Source: Chitinophaga sp.
GTDB lineage: Bacteria > Bacteroidota > Bacteroidia > Chitinophagales > Chitinophagaceae
Length of the DNA stretch: 64,000 nt
Assembly (NCBI RefSeq): GCF_019236475.1
Contig: NZ_JAFAIX010000014.1
Location: forward strand, 1 to 64,000
Reading direction: 5' to 3'
Shown here: in pieces, positions 45,101 to 51,917 of the stretch
Position numbering within the stretch: the first letter of the stretch is position 1
Layout of the letters: every line of letters starts with the position of its first letter
Position numbers and translations under genes: made by a program
Notes under the pieces: generated by a model
Database searches by the model: none
What the model saw: only the letters and a program-made list of their open reading frames with translations
Told to the model about the DNA's origin: nothing

Positions 45101-46962
45101 TTTGGTGGCGGTGTTACCGTAGCCACTGTTGGTGGAGTAAGATCAACGACCCAGGTATAGGTTTTAGTAGTTTCAACGTTTCCTGCCTGGTCTACAGAGT
45201 AGTAAGAAATGGTATGGCTACTCTCAGATAAACCTGAGAGGGTGAATGGGTTACTTGGAATCACCGCATTAGCTCCTCCATCCAAACTGTAAAAAGTAGA
45301 TCCAGGTTTATTTGCTTGCAAGTTAAATGTTGCACTAGTGCTATTTGTATAGGATGGTGGATTGGAAATCAGCGAGGTGACTGGCGCCACTCTGTCCAGC
45401 GTGATCTGCTGGGATTTTATAATGTAGTTACCAGCAGCATCTTTAAATCGAACATAGAGTGTTTTCAATCCATCCGGATTAGGCACTGTGAAAGTGCCAG
45501 TGGTGGCTGCAGTAATATCTGGTAAGAAGGTAGTGCCATCTGTAGAATAAGCCATCAGCACTGCATCATCTAGCGTCATACTGAGGTTTAGTACTGGATT
45601 GTTAGTAAATCCTGCACCACCGTTAATTAAAAAGCTCGCAGCAGGAGGTGTTTTATCGATGGTAAAAGGAGTATTCGCATTTTTAGGAGCGCCTACAAAA
45701 CTCCTGGATATGTTCCCAACGTCTAACAGTTTCAGGTCAATAGTACCATTGCCGGTACCGGTATTGACAGTTACCATGATTGTTCGTGCGTCCGTCTGCG
45801 TTACACTGGCAATAGCAGCACCGGTGATACTTCCAGTAGTATAAACGCCGAAATCGCTTGCACTTGCCCCTGATACATCCTGGTCAACTACTACCTTAAA
45901 CGTTACAGTACCAGCATTGGTTGGCTGGGAGTTATTTACACCTGTGACGGTGGCGTTAGTTGGTCCCAGGTAACTCACAATTCTTCCTACAGCGGCACCA
46001 TTGGAAGGATCAACATAGCCATAATCAGCAGCATATATTGAATTACCTGCCAGTCCTACCACGCCCATCGGAAAAAAACCTAACATGCCTGTGAGGGGAC
46101 TAAATACCTCTATGCCACTAGCACCAGCGGATACAGGCGTAGTGTATTTTACAATATGAGAAGTGTTGGGGGCAAGCCCTTCTGTAGACAGCAGATTGTT
46201 ATTTGGATCAAGTGCGAGGTTAACGAAGCCGCGATTTTGTGCAATCACTGTAACACTACCAATACTGCCATCCATATAAGGAGGAGCTATTTTGACTAAT
46301 TTATCATCATTATCCAGATAACCTGTCACATAAAAAGTATTCGTGATATCGATCACCAATCCAGAAGGTGCGTAGGATGATCCTACAGGAGGGAATTTGA
46401 GCACATTACCAGTATATATATACTGTGGGGCATTAGCGTACCCAGGGTACCTTGCAATAACCATCTTGCCACCTATAGCATCAGCTTGTACAGCATAGAG
46501 GTTGTTAAATTGGTCAAGCGCCAGCGCACTATAATAATTCCCACTTATCGTAGGTCCATTGATGTAGCTACCGCCTCCAGCGGGTACCAGGTGTCTGATT
46601 TCATACCCAACGGCAGCATTGGCATTGATGAAAAATATATCCCCTGTACTGGCTACTTGAATACTACCGGGCAGAATATTGACATCAGATACCAGGCCAG
46701 TAGCAAGTACTACTTTGGCCGCAGGATTTGCCAAGGGAAACTTCACGAGATCAAAGGTACTCGCGTCATGCGCGAGTATCGTATAAAGGAAACCCGCATT
46801 ATCTGCAGCTACAGCAGTATTAAAGTCTCCCTTTGCAGGAGAGGCGACATTTCCCTTAGTAATGTTTGTTGTTCTAAACTGTGCTGATACGTACAGGAAA
46901 CTGCATAGCATTCCCAGTACCAGCAGCAGTCGTTTGCAGCTTCTGGAGTAAAATTGTTTCAT
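39178..46962 (-). CDS. Giant T9SS type B surface protein with Ig-like repeats
   Basis: ATG 46962 gives 2594 residues; the TTG six bases upstream is rejected. Signal peptide to about residue 27. Residues ~35-340 are an NHL-like beta-propeller ('GDIFFINANAAVGYEIRHLVPAGG'). Then come many Ig-like domains: 'VTFKVVVDQDVSGASASDFGV' type and, from ~600 to ~2150, three ~327-residue supermodules and shorter doublets. A cadherin-like part ('GNVTVKNIPALKLLANSNTSITITVSDGVN') lies near 2200. The end, 'NLLTPNGDGINDKWVIKNIDLYTNNEVKIFDRSGRLVYQRRNYNNEWDATLNG', is the gliding-motility-associated C-terminal sorting domain (CHU_C, type B). PorP follows, so it is exported to the surface. Adhesion or motility role is inference. 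Confidence 0.92.
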   Translation of the reverse strand: MKQFYSRSCKRLLLVLGMLCSFLYVSAQFRTTNITKGNVASPAKGDFNTAVAADNAGFLYTILAHDASTFDLVKFPLANPAAKVVLATGLVSDVNILPGSIQVASTGDIFFINANAAVGYEIRHLVPAGGGSYINGPTISGNYYSALALDQFNNLYAVQADAIGGKMVIARYPGYANAPQYIYTGNVLKFPPVGSSYAPSGLVIDITNTFYVTGYLDNDDKLVKIAPPYMDGSIGSVTVIAQNRGFVNLALDPNNNLLSTEGLAPNTSHIVKYTTPVSAGASGIEVFSPLTGMLGFFPMGVVGLAGNSIYAADYGYVDPSNGAAVGRIVSYLGPTNATVTGVNNSQPTNAGTVTFKVVVDQDVSGASASDFGVYTTGSITGAAIASVTQTDARTIMVTVNTGTGNGTIDLKLLDVGNISRSFVGAPKNANTPFTIDKTPPAASFLINGGAGFTNNPVLNLSMTLDDAVLMAYSTDGTTFLPDITAATTGTFTVPNPDGLKTLYVRFKDAAGNYIIKSQQITLDRVAPVTSLISNPPSYTNSTSATFNLQANKPGSTFYSLDGGANAVIPSNPFTLSGLSESSHTISYYSVDQAGNVETTKTYTWVVDLTPPTVATVTPPPNTTYNSTTRKTIIYKVTFSENVNVVVAGGIPSIGIVIGGVNKTATYTTGGGTNTLTFVYNVVSGDNDASGITTAGAITLNGGFIMDMAGNNAVLTFTPPVTPGVFVNTKIPTCTISAPNPVYGPYTLTITFSEIVTGMSTAAIQVGNGTVSNLQKIDNVTYTCTVTPQADGNVPMVILANKVQNTGSYYNLSSGVVITYYDKTPPAVTGLTPPAAGTYKLGDVLNFSVTYDKPIAVTGTPTLDVVLSSGTVSAQYQSMSGNTLNFAYVVANGDLEPNNIGVGPTINLNGGTIIGTNTQNAGLTLSAVPANNGVKVDGVVPVITTVTGPANGTYNATTRNQLTFTVTYNKNVIVTGTPFIGFVIGSASKNATYVSGSGTNTLTFNYTVQPGDNDASGIATASTITLNGGTLQDAVTNTAMRSFTAPNTSGVFVNTNTPTCIITAPGTTVYGDFTATITFSEAVTGLTAASITATNATVSNLQTTDNITYTCTVSPQNDGNVTLNVPAGAAQNTGSYNNTASNTLTLYYDKTPPAVTALTLPTPKYYKLGDVLNFSVKYDKPIVVTGTPTLDVVLSSGTVSAQYQSISGNTLSFTYTVANGDLAPNNIGIGAAIHLNGATIIGANTQNAVLNLPAVAPNNGVKVDGVPPTVSTVVAPANGYYNTTTNKVLTYTVNFSEPVTVTGTPTLDVTIGTTVRKASYTAGSGTSALTFTYNIQTGDNDADGISTGVISLNGGTIQDVATNNAVLTFTAPNTTGVMVNTNIPTCTLSTAAPTVYGNFTLTITFSEPVTGLTAAAITATNATVSNLQTSDNITYTCTVSPQNEGNATLTVPANAAQNTGGYGNTASAPLTVYYDKMPPVVTGVTLPALNYYKLGAVLNFSVTYDKLVTVTGTPTLDIILSSGTVKAQYQGMVGRQLNFAYTVANGDLERNNIAMGTAINLNGGSIIGLSTRNADLNLPPIPANNGVKVDGTIPVVTSVDVPADGYYNSTTNKTLNFTVNFSEDISFVGSPILDITIGGVTRHLFVSHSSNNNITFSYQVVNGDQDLHGISINGLSITGGSINDIAGNPANLTLHNVASTANVFVSTANPTVTITAPALVTGPFTTSFTFSEKVTGFTAATINTGGMATVSNVQTTDNITYTATMTPTTEGLMTVAIAANAVQSLGLNGNQAGSAQVRYSAIPVVQQTNVPGNGFYTTGQPMGFMVTYQKPVIVNTTNGTPSLQVIIGTKTVNATYLKTAGNNVIFQYMVVTGDQALSGIQLGSMIQLNGATMKDGFGVDADLTLNNIPATNNVLVYTTVPSATITGPAKTNQPFTITVAFNEAVTGLTTSSFAVTNATPSNLQAGANNTYTALVTPMATGNVTVQLPAGIVKNIANIGNTASNVLTTAYDGTAPVINSVTVPANGYYNASQTLTFNVVFSKPVTVTGSPVLPLTIGTKTVSASYVSGSGTNTLTFSYAVQAGDMDMDGIDLSTALNLNGGTIADDFSNNAVLSLAGVPSTTQVRVNTAHPSVTLSGNTARVNTPVNVTAVFSEAVTGLTAANFTVTNGSVGSLATTDNITYTFVITPAADGQVSVSLPANAVMNIGNNSNTASNTFSFVYDATPPVVTIPTMDVSGDVPLGALVGKLTATDALGTIQNWTIVADASNGAFALDANGNVTVKNIPALKLLANSNTSITITVSDGVNTTAPIVVNIHVGPLFVNKAPTMDPIADQTICADYNTHSIQLTGLSAVETDQTYTLRLAADAAIFDQLNVSQAGVVTYKFKSTLTSGDANITVTIQDNGGTANNGVDTFKRTFHLRVNAMPVVNITADKSNPVSKGDIIHLTATGGDLFSWDPVDGIVSGQQSNILVARVKADATYKVTVSNVTGCTNSGTYAVTANNDFKVDATNLLTPNGDGINDKWVIKNIDLYTNNEVKIFDRSGRLVYQRRNYNNEWDATLNGHALSEGTYYYILTIDGGAKTAKGFITIVREQR
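41560..45140 (-). repeat. ~980-bp in-frame supermodule repeats
   Basis: A conserved coding block recurs with markers (GTTTTAT or near match, in 'YYDKTPP') at 44495, 43514 and 42536, spaced 981 and 978 bp (327 and 326 residues). Each supermodule carries three Ig-like domains ('YKLGDVLNFSVTYDKP', 'NGTYNATTRNQLTFTV', 'CTVSPQNDGNVTL'). The limits given are approximate. Sequence is similar but not identical between copies. Confidence 0.8.
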
Positions 46963-46971
46963 TGGCAATGT

Positions 46972-48141
46972 TTAGATACAGAGAAATGGATTTTGCCATC
47001 CGGAGACAGATTGCTCATGGATCTCCTGGAATTCTTTGGCATCATACCGGAGTCCTTTCCCCTGGTCGACAATTATTTTTCGTATATGCTTATTCGTGAT
47101 TGATATTTTAATGATATTGGAGTCTGGCAATGCAAAACCTGATTGGGGATAATAATTTTTGTCGCCGCGTGGTCCTCTTACCACTTCTGATTGGAGCAGT
47201 TGGCGGACAGCCTGGAAATCTTTTTTCACTGCATATGGCAGGAGTTCTTTCCAGATAAGTCCAGCTTCATATCCCATGAGGGCGAAGATATTAGCAGGTT
47301 GCTTGGCGTAGTGTTCAAATGCTTTCACAAAAGCCAGGTTCTCTTTTCGTTCATCTTCTCTCATCCAGGATCTGGCGGTATAAAAGTTAACATCTCCCTC
47401 TTTGATATCTTCCAGCATATCATCGTATGCCATTGCCTCATGGAGGATTAATGGCACTTTATTAAGTAGTCCGGAGTTCATCCATTTTTGAAGGAAATTA
47501 ATTCCGAGATTACCGCAGAAGATAGCATGTACATAGGCTGGATGCTCTTTCTCCCATTTTTGGAAGTATTCATCTAGCTCTAGTTTCATTGGCTGCCCTT
47601 GATCAAAAGGAATTACATTAATGCCTGGTTGGGCGCCGCCAGCATCTTTTACCCCCTGCACAAATGCAGGTGATAAGTGATACCCTGCTTCATAGAGAGG
47701 ACTAATGATTTCCCCACCTTCACCAAATCGCTGCATGGCCCATTGGCCCAATGCATATTGTGATTGCCACAATTGGTTGGAAGCGTAATAGACATTTGGA
47801 CTGAGATAAGGGAAATGCGGGATATACTCTCCCATATCAAAGAAAAATCCCGTTCCTTTTTCTTTTTCCAGCATGGGGATGATATCTGTGACGGATTTAT
47901 ATCCTATCAGTCCAGACACCACATCTACCCTATTGAAGTATATGAGTTTACGGGCAGCATCCGTAGTGGTGGCAGCTCCGCCCTGATAAGTAAATTCAGG
48001 TACAAACTGCACCGTTTTCTGATTTACAGGGTCCAGTCCCATACCTAATAGCCATCCTGTCATCAGGTGGGGTCCAAAGTAGGGATAGACACTAGAATAA
48101 GGTGTCAGAAATCCAATCGTGAGCGGAGCGCCGAAAAACAT
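46972..48141 (-). CDS. Periplasmic-binding-protein-like protein without signal peptide
   Basis: A 389-residue protein from ATG 48141. It begins 'FFGAPLTIGFLTPYSSVYPYFGPHLMTGWLLGMG' and continues 'YQGGAATTTDAARKLIYFNRVDVVSGLIGY', 'AYVHAIFCGNLGINFLQKWMNSGL', and 'ANIFALMGYEAGLIWKELLP', the shape of Peripla_BP_6/LivJ substrate-binding proteins. No signal peptide or lipobox is visible, unusual for this fold; either it stays in the cytoplasm as a sensor, or the true start lies elsewhere. Its stop is 10 bp from the ATG of the giant gene and its ATG is 12 bp after the tail-collar gene. Ligand unknown. Confidence 0.7.
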   Translation of the reverse strand: MFFGAPLTIGFLTPYSSVYPYFGPHLMTGWLLGMGLDPVNQKTVQFVPEFTYQGGAATTTDAARKLIYFNRVDVVSGLIGYKSVTDIIPMLEKEKGTGFFFDMGEYIPHFPYLSPNVYYASNQLWQSQYALGQWAMQRFGEGGEIISPLYEAGYHLSPAFVQGVKDAGGAQPGINVIPFDQGQPMKLELDEYFQKWEKEHPAYVHAIFCGNLGINFLQKWMNSGLLNKVPLILHEAMAYDDMLEDIKEGDVNFYTARSWMREDERKENLAFVKAFEHYAKQPANIFALMGYEAGLIWKELLPYAVKKDFQAVRQLLQSEVVRGPRGDKNYYPQSGFALPDSNIIKISITNKHIRKIIVDQGKGLRYDAKEFQEIHEQSVSGWQNPFLCI

Positions 48142-48153
48142 CTAGGGAAAAAA

Positions 48154-48744
48154 TTAGTTTCTAGTTGGGAAGATTCCGAACAGGCAAATTTGATAATTCA
48201 TCCCCAGGTAAGGGTTACGAATCGGAAATGATTGATTATTACCTGTTACCGCTGCTGTAATAGTGCCTGAAACAGCCGAAGGAGCCAGCGTGGTAGTGCC
48301 ATCTGGAACACCATAGCCATTTATATTCACTGCTGCCGGCCCTCCTCCTAATTTGGGAAGCATTGCTGGAACTACTGTATTAGAAGGAATGTAAGTAGTA
48401 GCCAGTTGAGCGGTGGCGCCAGGCGTTACCTTCATAGTACTAGCATCAATAGTGTGGGTATGAGTAGGCAAATTGTTGATAGTAAGTGTACAGTTTTCAG
48501 CACCACTTAATTGTCCGAGTACAATGTTTGATAATCCTGGACCTTGACTAGTACCAATAGGCATACGACCTCTAAGATCCGGCAGCCCGAATGTGTTTGT
48601 TCCATTTCCTCCGTAGGTATTTCCTAGGATGGCAAATAATGCCGTGTTTTGTTGAATGCTCATGAGTTGGCCGAAGCACAATGCAAAGTTCCTGATAGCG
48701 AAATCGCCTGCGAATAGGAGGAGCGCACCGATGTAATAATCCAT
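48154..48744 (-). CDS. Phage-tail-collar / microcystin-dependent-protein (MdpB)-like protein
   Basis: A 196-residue protein from ATG 48744. The N-terminus 'MDYYIGALLLFAGDFAIRNFALCFGQLMSIQQNTALFAILGNTYGGNGTNTFGLPDLRGRMPIGTSQGPGLSN' is the tail-collar/MdpB pattern ('FALCxGQ... NTALFAILGxTYGGNGxxTFxLPDLRGRxPxG'). A beta-rich C-terminus follows. The fold comes from phage tail-fibre collars but many bacteria carry it alone; its role is unknown. First gene of a four-gene run with the binding-protein, giant T9SS and PorP genes, hence presumably surface-linked, although no signal peptide is seen. Confidence 0.85.
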   Translation of the reverse strand: MDYYIGALLLFAGDFAIRNFALCFGQLMSIQQNTALFAILGNTYGGNGTNTFGLPDLRGRMPIGTSQGPGLSNIVLGQLSGAENCTLTINNLPTHTHTIDASTMKVTPGATAQLATTYIPSNTVVPAMLPKLGGGPAAVNINGYGVPDGTTTLAPSAVSGTITAAVTGNNQSFPIRNPYLGMNYQICLFGIFPTRN

Positions 48745-48893
48745 AAGTAATTGAGATTTTTGAATTTACAATAGGTATAGTGAACGAATTTTTGGATTGA
48801 TGCTTCTTATCGGGAATGAGGCCGCCCCAATATAGCTTTCCCAGGACATGTTACTATCGTGCAGTCGTAGAGGAGTCTTATAGTGGGGTTTCT

Positions 48894-48901
48894 CAAACGT
48901 A
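48894..48901 (-). promoter_or_regulatory. Candidate -7 box for the tail-collar operon
   Basis: On the minus strand it reads TACGTTTG, a full TAnnTTTG match. The nearest TTG lies only 14 bp upstream, below the usual spacing, so this is a modest candidate. It would give a leader of about 140 nt. Confidence 0.35.
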
Positions 48902-49109
48902 TATGGTATAGCGTCCAACCGGCCGAACACCGATCGATTGCGTAAAGGTAAAATATATTTTTTTAGAAAACCAAGAGTCACTACCTACTAAATGCGTTTA
49001 GCTCCCTGTATAAACTACGTATATCCGCCACAGTGAAATTATCCAGCGGAAAAAAAATTTTCTACTTTTTTCATTTACGGGCCATCCCTTCAAACCGATG
49101 AATATCGTT

Positions 49110-49117
49110 TACATTTG
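49110..49117 (+). promoter_or_regulatory. Candidate -7 box for the 187-aa gene
   Basis: TACATTTG, a full TAnnTTTG match, 45 bases before ATG 49163. No TTTG/TTG box at the usual distance is seen upstream. Confidence 0.5.
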
Positions 49118-49162
49118 CATACTAGAAAAACTGATATATAGCAAACGCAGATATATAACAAC

Positions 49163-49726
49163 ATGCCTGGGGCTATAGATACCAACCACATTCTCTTCCA
49201 TGAACTGAAGCATCATCATGCCGCAGTTCAGTTCTTCCTCTCCCATCCTCCGGATGGTCGGGAACAGCAACTACATGCTATTCGTACATTTGGTGGTTCT
49301 CAGTTTGACCTGTATTACGGAAGCTTATCTGTTCCAGCCATAAAAGCAGAGACGCTTCATCAATTACAGGAATTGAAAGTGGATAACAAAGCGGCTTATC
49401 ATACCTGGATACAAGCCCATCATGGCCACCGGACGATTCAATTATCTGATGGTTCCAATTGGACCTTGCGCTATATCGATCATTTATCTTTTATCCATCT
49501 GCATCCATCTAGGTATAGTCCGCATACCATTCGCATAAAGGCCAATGCTATGAAAAGCATTGTCTGTTACCTGCTCTGGCATCCCGATCATAAAGGCCAA
49601 TTAGACATACCCACATTGAACCATATACGGTTGCACGACCTGCATCTCTCCCCTATTGCTAATAATGGCAATACGGAAGAATTACAAAAGGTATTGCAGT
49701 TGTTGGGGAATGATTTCGGGAGATGA
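49163..49726 (+). CDS. Hypothetical protein, histidine-rich, 187 aa
   Basis: ATG 49163, with a -7 box 45 bases upstream. I do not recognise the family. It is rich in His (for example 'HILFHELKHHHAAVQFFLSHPP', 'IQAHHGHR', 'HLSFIHLHPSRYSPH'). No signal peptide or membrane helix; mixed alpha/beta in appearance. The following gene (gamma-glutamyltranspeptidase) starts 63 bp later on the same strand and could share its transcript. Whether the histidines bind a metal is not known. Confidence 0.6.
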   Translation: MPGAIDTNHILFHELKHHHAAVQFFLSHPPDGREQQLHAIRTFGGSQFDLYYGSLSVPAIKAETLHQLQELKVDNKAAYHTWIQAHHGHRTIQLSDGSNWTLRYIDHLSFIHLHPSRYSPHTIRIKANAMKSIVCYLLWHPDHKGQLDIPTLNHIRLHDLHLSPIANNGNTEELQKVLQLLGNDFGR

Positions 49727-49789
49727 CATTTGCCCGGACCTGCTTTTTTTCTTACCTTGATTGGTGCTTGTTCACCAGATCATTACGTT

Positions 49790-51718
49790 ATGAAGCGAAT
49801 CTTAACTCTTGCGCTATCGCTGGCTACCACAGTAGGTATACAGGCTCAGCAAACTCAAAAGCCACCACTGCATGGCAAAAACTGGATGGCAGTTACCGGA
49901 AAGCCGCTAGCAGCAACTGCTGGGGCCATGATTTTCCAGAAAAATGGTAACGCCGTTGACGCTGCATGTGCTATGCTAGCCGCCACTTGTACCATGTGGG
50001 ATGTACTCAGTTGGGGAGGTGAAACCCAGGCACTCATCTACAATCCCAAAACTGGGAAAGTGATTGCCATCAACGCCTTGGGTGTAGCTCCCACCGGCGC
50101 CACTCCTGCATTCTATAAGGGTAAAGGATATGATTTTCCACCCGAATATGGGCCACTGGCAGCGGTCACTCCTGGCACCTTCGGGGGACTATGCTATATG
50201 CTGGCTAACTACGGTACTATGAGTCTGAAAGAAGTGTTGGCGCCAGCCATGGAAATGGCCGCTGGCTACCCTATAGAGGCACAGACAGCCAACTCCATCG
50301 AACGCGGTAAAAAATACATTGTACAATGGCCTTACAGTAAAGCGGTATTCCTCACGCATCCAGGTGCAGCAAGAGAAGCACCAGAGGCAGGAGAAATATT
50401 TGTCCAGAAAGACCTGCTCAATACTTTACAGAAAGCAGTAGCAGCAGAACAAGAAGCGCTGAAGAATCATAAGAGTCGCAAAGAGGCCATCATGGCGGCG
50501 TACGACAGGTTCTACAAAGGAGACATCGCCAAGGAGTTTGTACGTGGCTGCCAGGAACAAGGTGGATTGATCACCATGGAAGATCTGGCAAAATGGAAGC
50601 CTATTGAAGAGGAACCACTACATGTCAATTATAAAGGCATAGAAGTCTATAAACTCCAGGAATGGACACAAGGCCCTATGCTATTACAAAGTCTGAATAT
50701 ACTGGAGAATTTCGATCTCAAATCCATGGGGTATAATTCCACACAGTATATCCATACCTTGTATCAAACCATGAACCTCACATTTGCTGATCGTGATTTT
50801 TATTATGGCGATCCTGCCTTCAATCGTAACTCCGCTATCAAAGGGTTATTGAGCAAAGAATATGCAAAGGCCAGGGCCAAAGAGATCAATCCATCGCAGA
50901 ATGATGCCAATGCTGGTCCTGGAGATCCTTATCCATACATGGGTAAAACCAATCCTTACCTGCATTTCCTAAAAGAACGCACCGCCCTGATGGACACCAC
51001 CAGTGGCCGTAAACCGGGAGGCTTTGTACCTAAACATGATGCGGCATTCCTGCAACAAACGGATGTACAATCTATGTATGCAGCCAATGACGTAGACAGC
51101 GCTTATATGGATCGATTATGGCGAGGTACCACCAGTGTAGAAGCTGCGGATAAAGACGGATGGGTAGTGAGTATCACTCCTAGTGGAGGGTGGCTACCCG
51201 CTTGTATTGCTGGCAAGACCGGCATTGGGATGAGTCAGCGTGCACAAAGTTTTGTATTGGATTCTGCATTGGATCCGTTCAACGTTATTGCTCCTGGGAA
51301 ACGGCCTCGAGTGACCCTCACTCCTTCCCTCGCATTAAAAGAAGGGAAGCCATATCTCTGCTTTGGTGTACAAGGTGGCGATACGCAGGATCAGAATTTG
51401 TTGCAGTTTTTCTTGAACATGGTGGAATTTGGCATGACAGTACAACAAGCCACAGAAGCCGCCAACATCAATACCAATCAGTTGTGGCTGTCGTTAGGAG
51501 GTAGCACTATAAAAGACCGTCAACCAAGGCCGGGTAGTATATTACTGCATAATAATACCCCTGAAAAAACCAGGCAGGAATTGCAGAAAATGGGATATCA
51601 TCTCAGTTTCGGGGATCGAACTAGTGGCCCTATCAATGCCATTTTCCTAGATAGGAAACATGGTACCATATGGGGAGGCAGTAGTAATCATGGTGAAGAT
51701 TACGGCATTGGATGGTAA
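49790..51718 (+). CDS. ggt: Gamma-glutamyltranspeptidase
   Basis: A 642-residue periplasmic enzyme; start chosen at ATG 49790 because 'MKRILTLALSLATTVGIQAQQ' is a signal peptide (the TTG at 49730 is rejected). The large-subunit core contains 'KNGNAVDAACAMLAATCTMWDVLSWGG', 'PEYGPLAAVTPGTFGGLCYMLANYGTMSLKEVLAPAMEMAAGY'. The small-subunit nucleophile region is 'RGTTSVEAADKDGWVVSITPSGGW' near residue 447, where the proenzyme is expected to be cut before the catalytic Thr; 'GVQGGDTQDQNLLQFFLNM' follows. It would cleave gamma-glutamyl bonds of glutathione and related peptides. A strong terminator follows. Confidence 0.9.
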   Translation: MKRILTLALSLATTVGIQAQQTQKPPLHGKNWMAVTGKPLAATAGAMIFQKNGNAVDAACAMLAATCTMWDVLSWGGETQALIYNPKTGKVIAINALGVAPTGATPAFYKGKGYDFPPEYGPLAAVTPGTFGGLCYMLANYGTMSLKEVLAPAMEMAAGYPIEAQTANSIERGKKYIVQWPYSKAVFLTHPGAAREAPEAGEIFVQKDLLNTLQKAVAAEQEALKNHKSRKEAIMAAYDRFYKGDIAKEFVRGCQEQGGLITMEDLAKWKPIEEEPLHVNYKGIEVYKLQEWTQGPMLLQSLNILENFDLKSMGYNSTQYIHTLYQTMNLTFADRDFYYGDPAFNRNSAIKGLLSKEYAKARAKEINPSQNDANAGPGDPYPYMGKTNPYLHFLKERTALMDTTSGRKPGGFVPKHDAAFLQQTDVQSMYAANDVDSAYMDRLWRGTTSVEAADKDGWVVSITPSGGWLPACIAGKTGIGMSQRAQSFVLDSALDPFNVIAPGKRPRVTLTPSLALKEGKPYLCFGVQGGDTQDQNLLQFFLNMVEFGMTVQQATEAANINTNQLWLSLGGSTIKDRQPRPGSILLHNNTPEKTRQELQKMGYHLSFGDRTSGPINAIFLDRKHGTIWGGSSNHGEDYGIGW

Positions 51719-51745
51719 GATAATTCACGCGAAGAAGGCTATATC

Positions 51746-51781
51746 AAAAAATGGAAGTGACTGACGTCACTTCCATTTTTT
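51746..51781 (+). terminator. Terminator after ggt
   Basis: A 16-bp perfect stem (51746-51761 with 51766-51781), 4-nt loop TGAC, with a T run continuing past the stem (TTTTTT, A, TTTTTT). It lies 28 bp after the ggt stop. Confidence 0.95.
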
Positions 51782-51789
51782 ATTTTTTC

Positions 51790-51818
51790 GTCGTCCCTGC
51801 CCGACGGGCAAGGGCGAC
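51790..51818. repeat. Short GC-rich imperfect palindrome
   Basis: GTCGTCCCTGCCC and GGGCAAGGGCGAC around GAC form an imperfect 29-bp palindrome right after the ggt terminator. It looks like a repetitive extragenic palindrome; other copies cannot be checked here. Confidence 0.4.
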
Positions 51819-51868
51819 AGGCTGGAGAGTTTTGCCTTCATTCACCAGCTTATCATGTAGCATACAGC

Positions 51869-51899
51869 TTGGCAGAGAATTTGGTAAATGTTATGTTTG
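51869..51899 (+). promoter_or_regulatory. Promoter of the paralogous membrane-protein pair
   Basis: TTG (51869-51871), a 20-bp spacer, then TATGTTTG (51892-51899), full TAnnTTTG match. It lies 18 bases before ATG 51918, so the leader is very short. Confidence 0.65.
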
Positions 51900-51917
51900 A
51901 TGAAATGAATTGATGAA

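Larger units (their letters stand above)
48745..49162. other. Divergent intergenic region
   Basis: This 418-base stretch separates the tail-collar operon (minus) from the 187-aa gene (plus). It contains one -7-like box for each direction (48894-48901 minus, 49110-49117 plus). An open frame at 48766-48981 starts with GTG, has no recognisable domain, and is not called. Confidence 0.5.

Noticed and set aside
48154..48744. Missing tail fibre of the eCIS
   Set aside because: The tail-collar protein lies 17 kb away in another operon with T9SS genes, so linking it to the particle would be guesswork.
48766..48981. Minus-strand 71-aa open frame
   Set aside because: Starts with GTG, has no recognisable domain, and covers the likely promoter/leader of the tail-collar operon.
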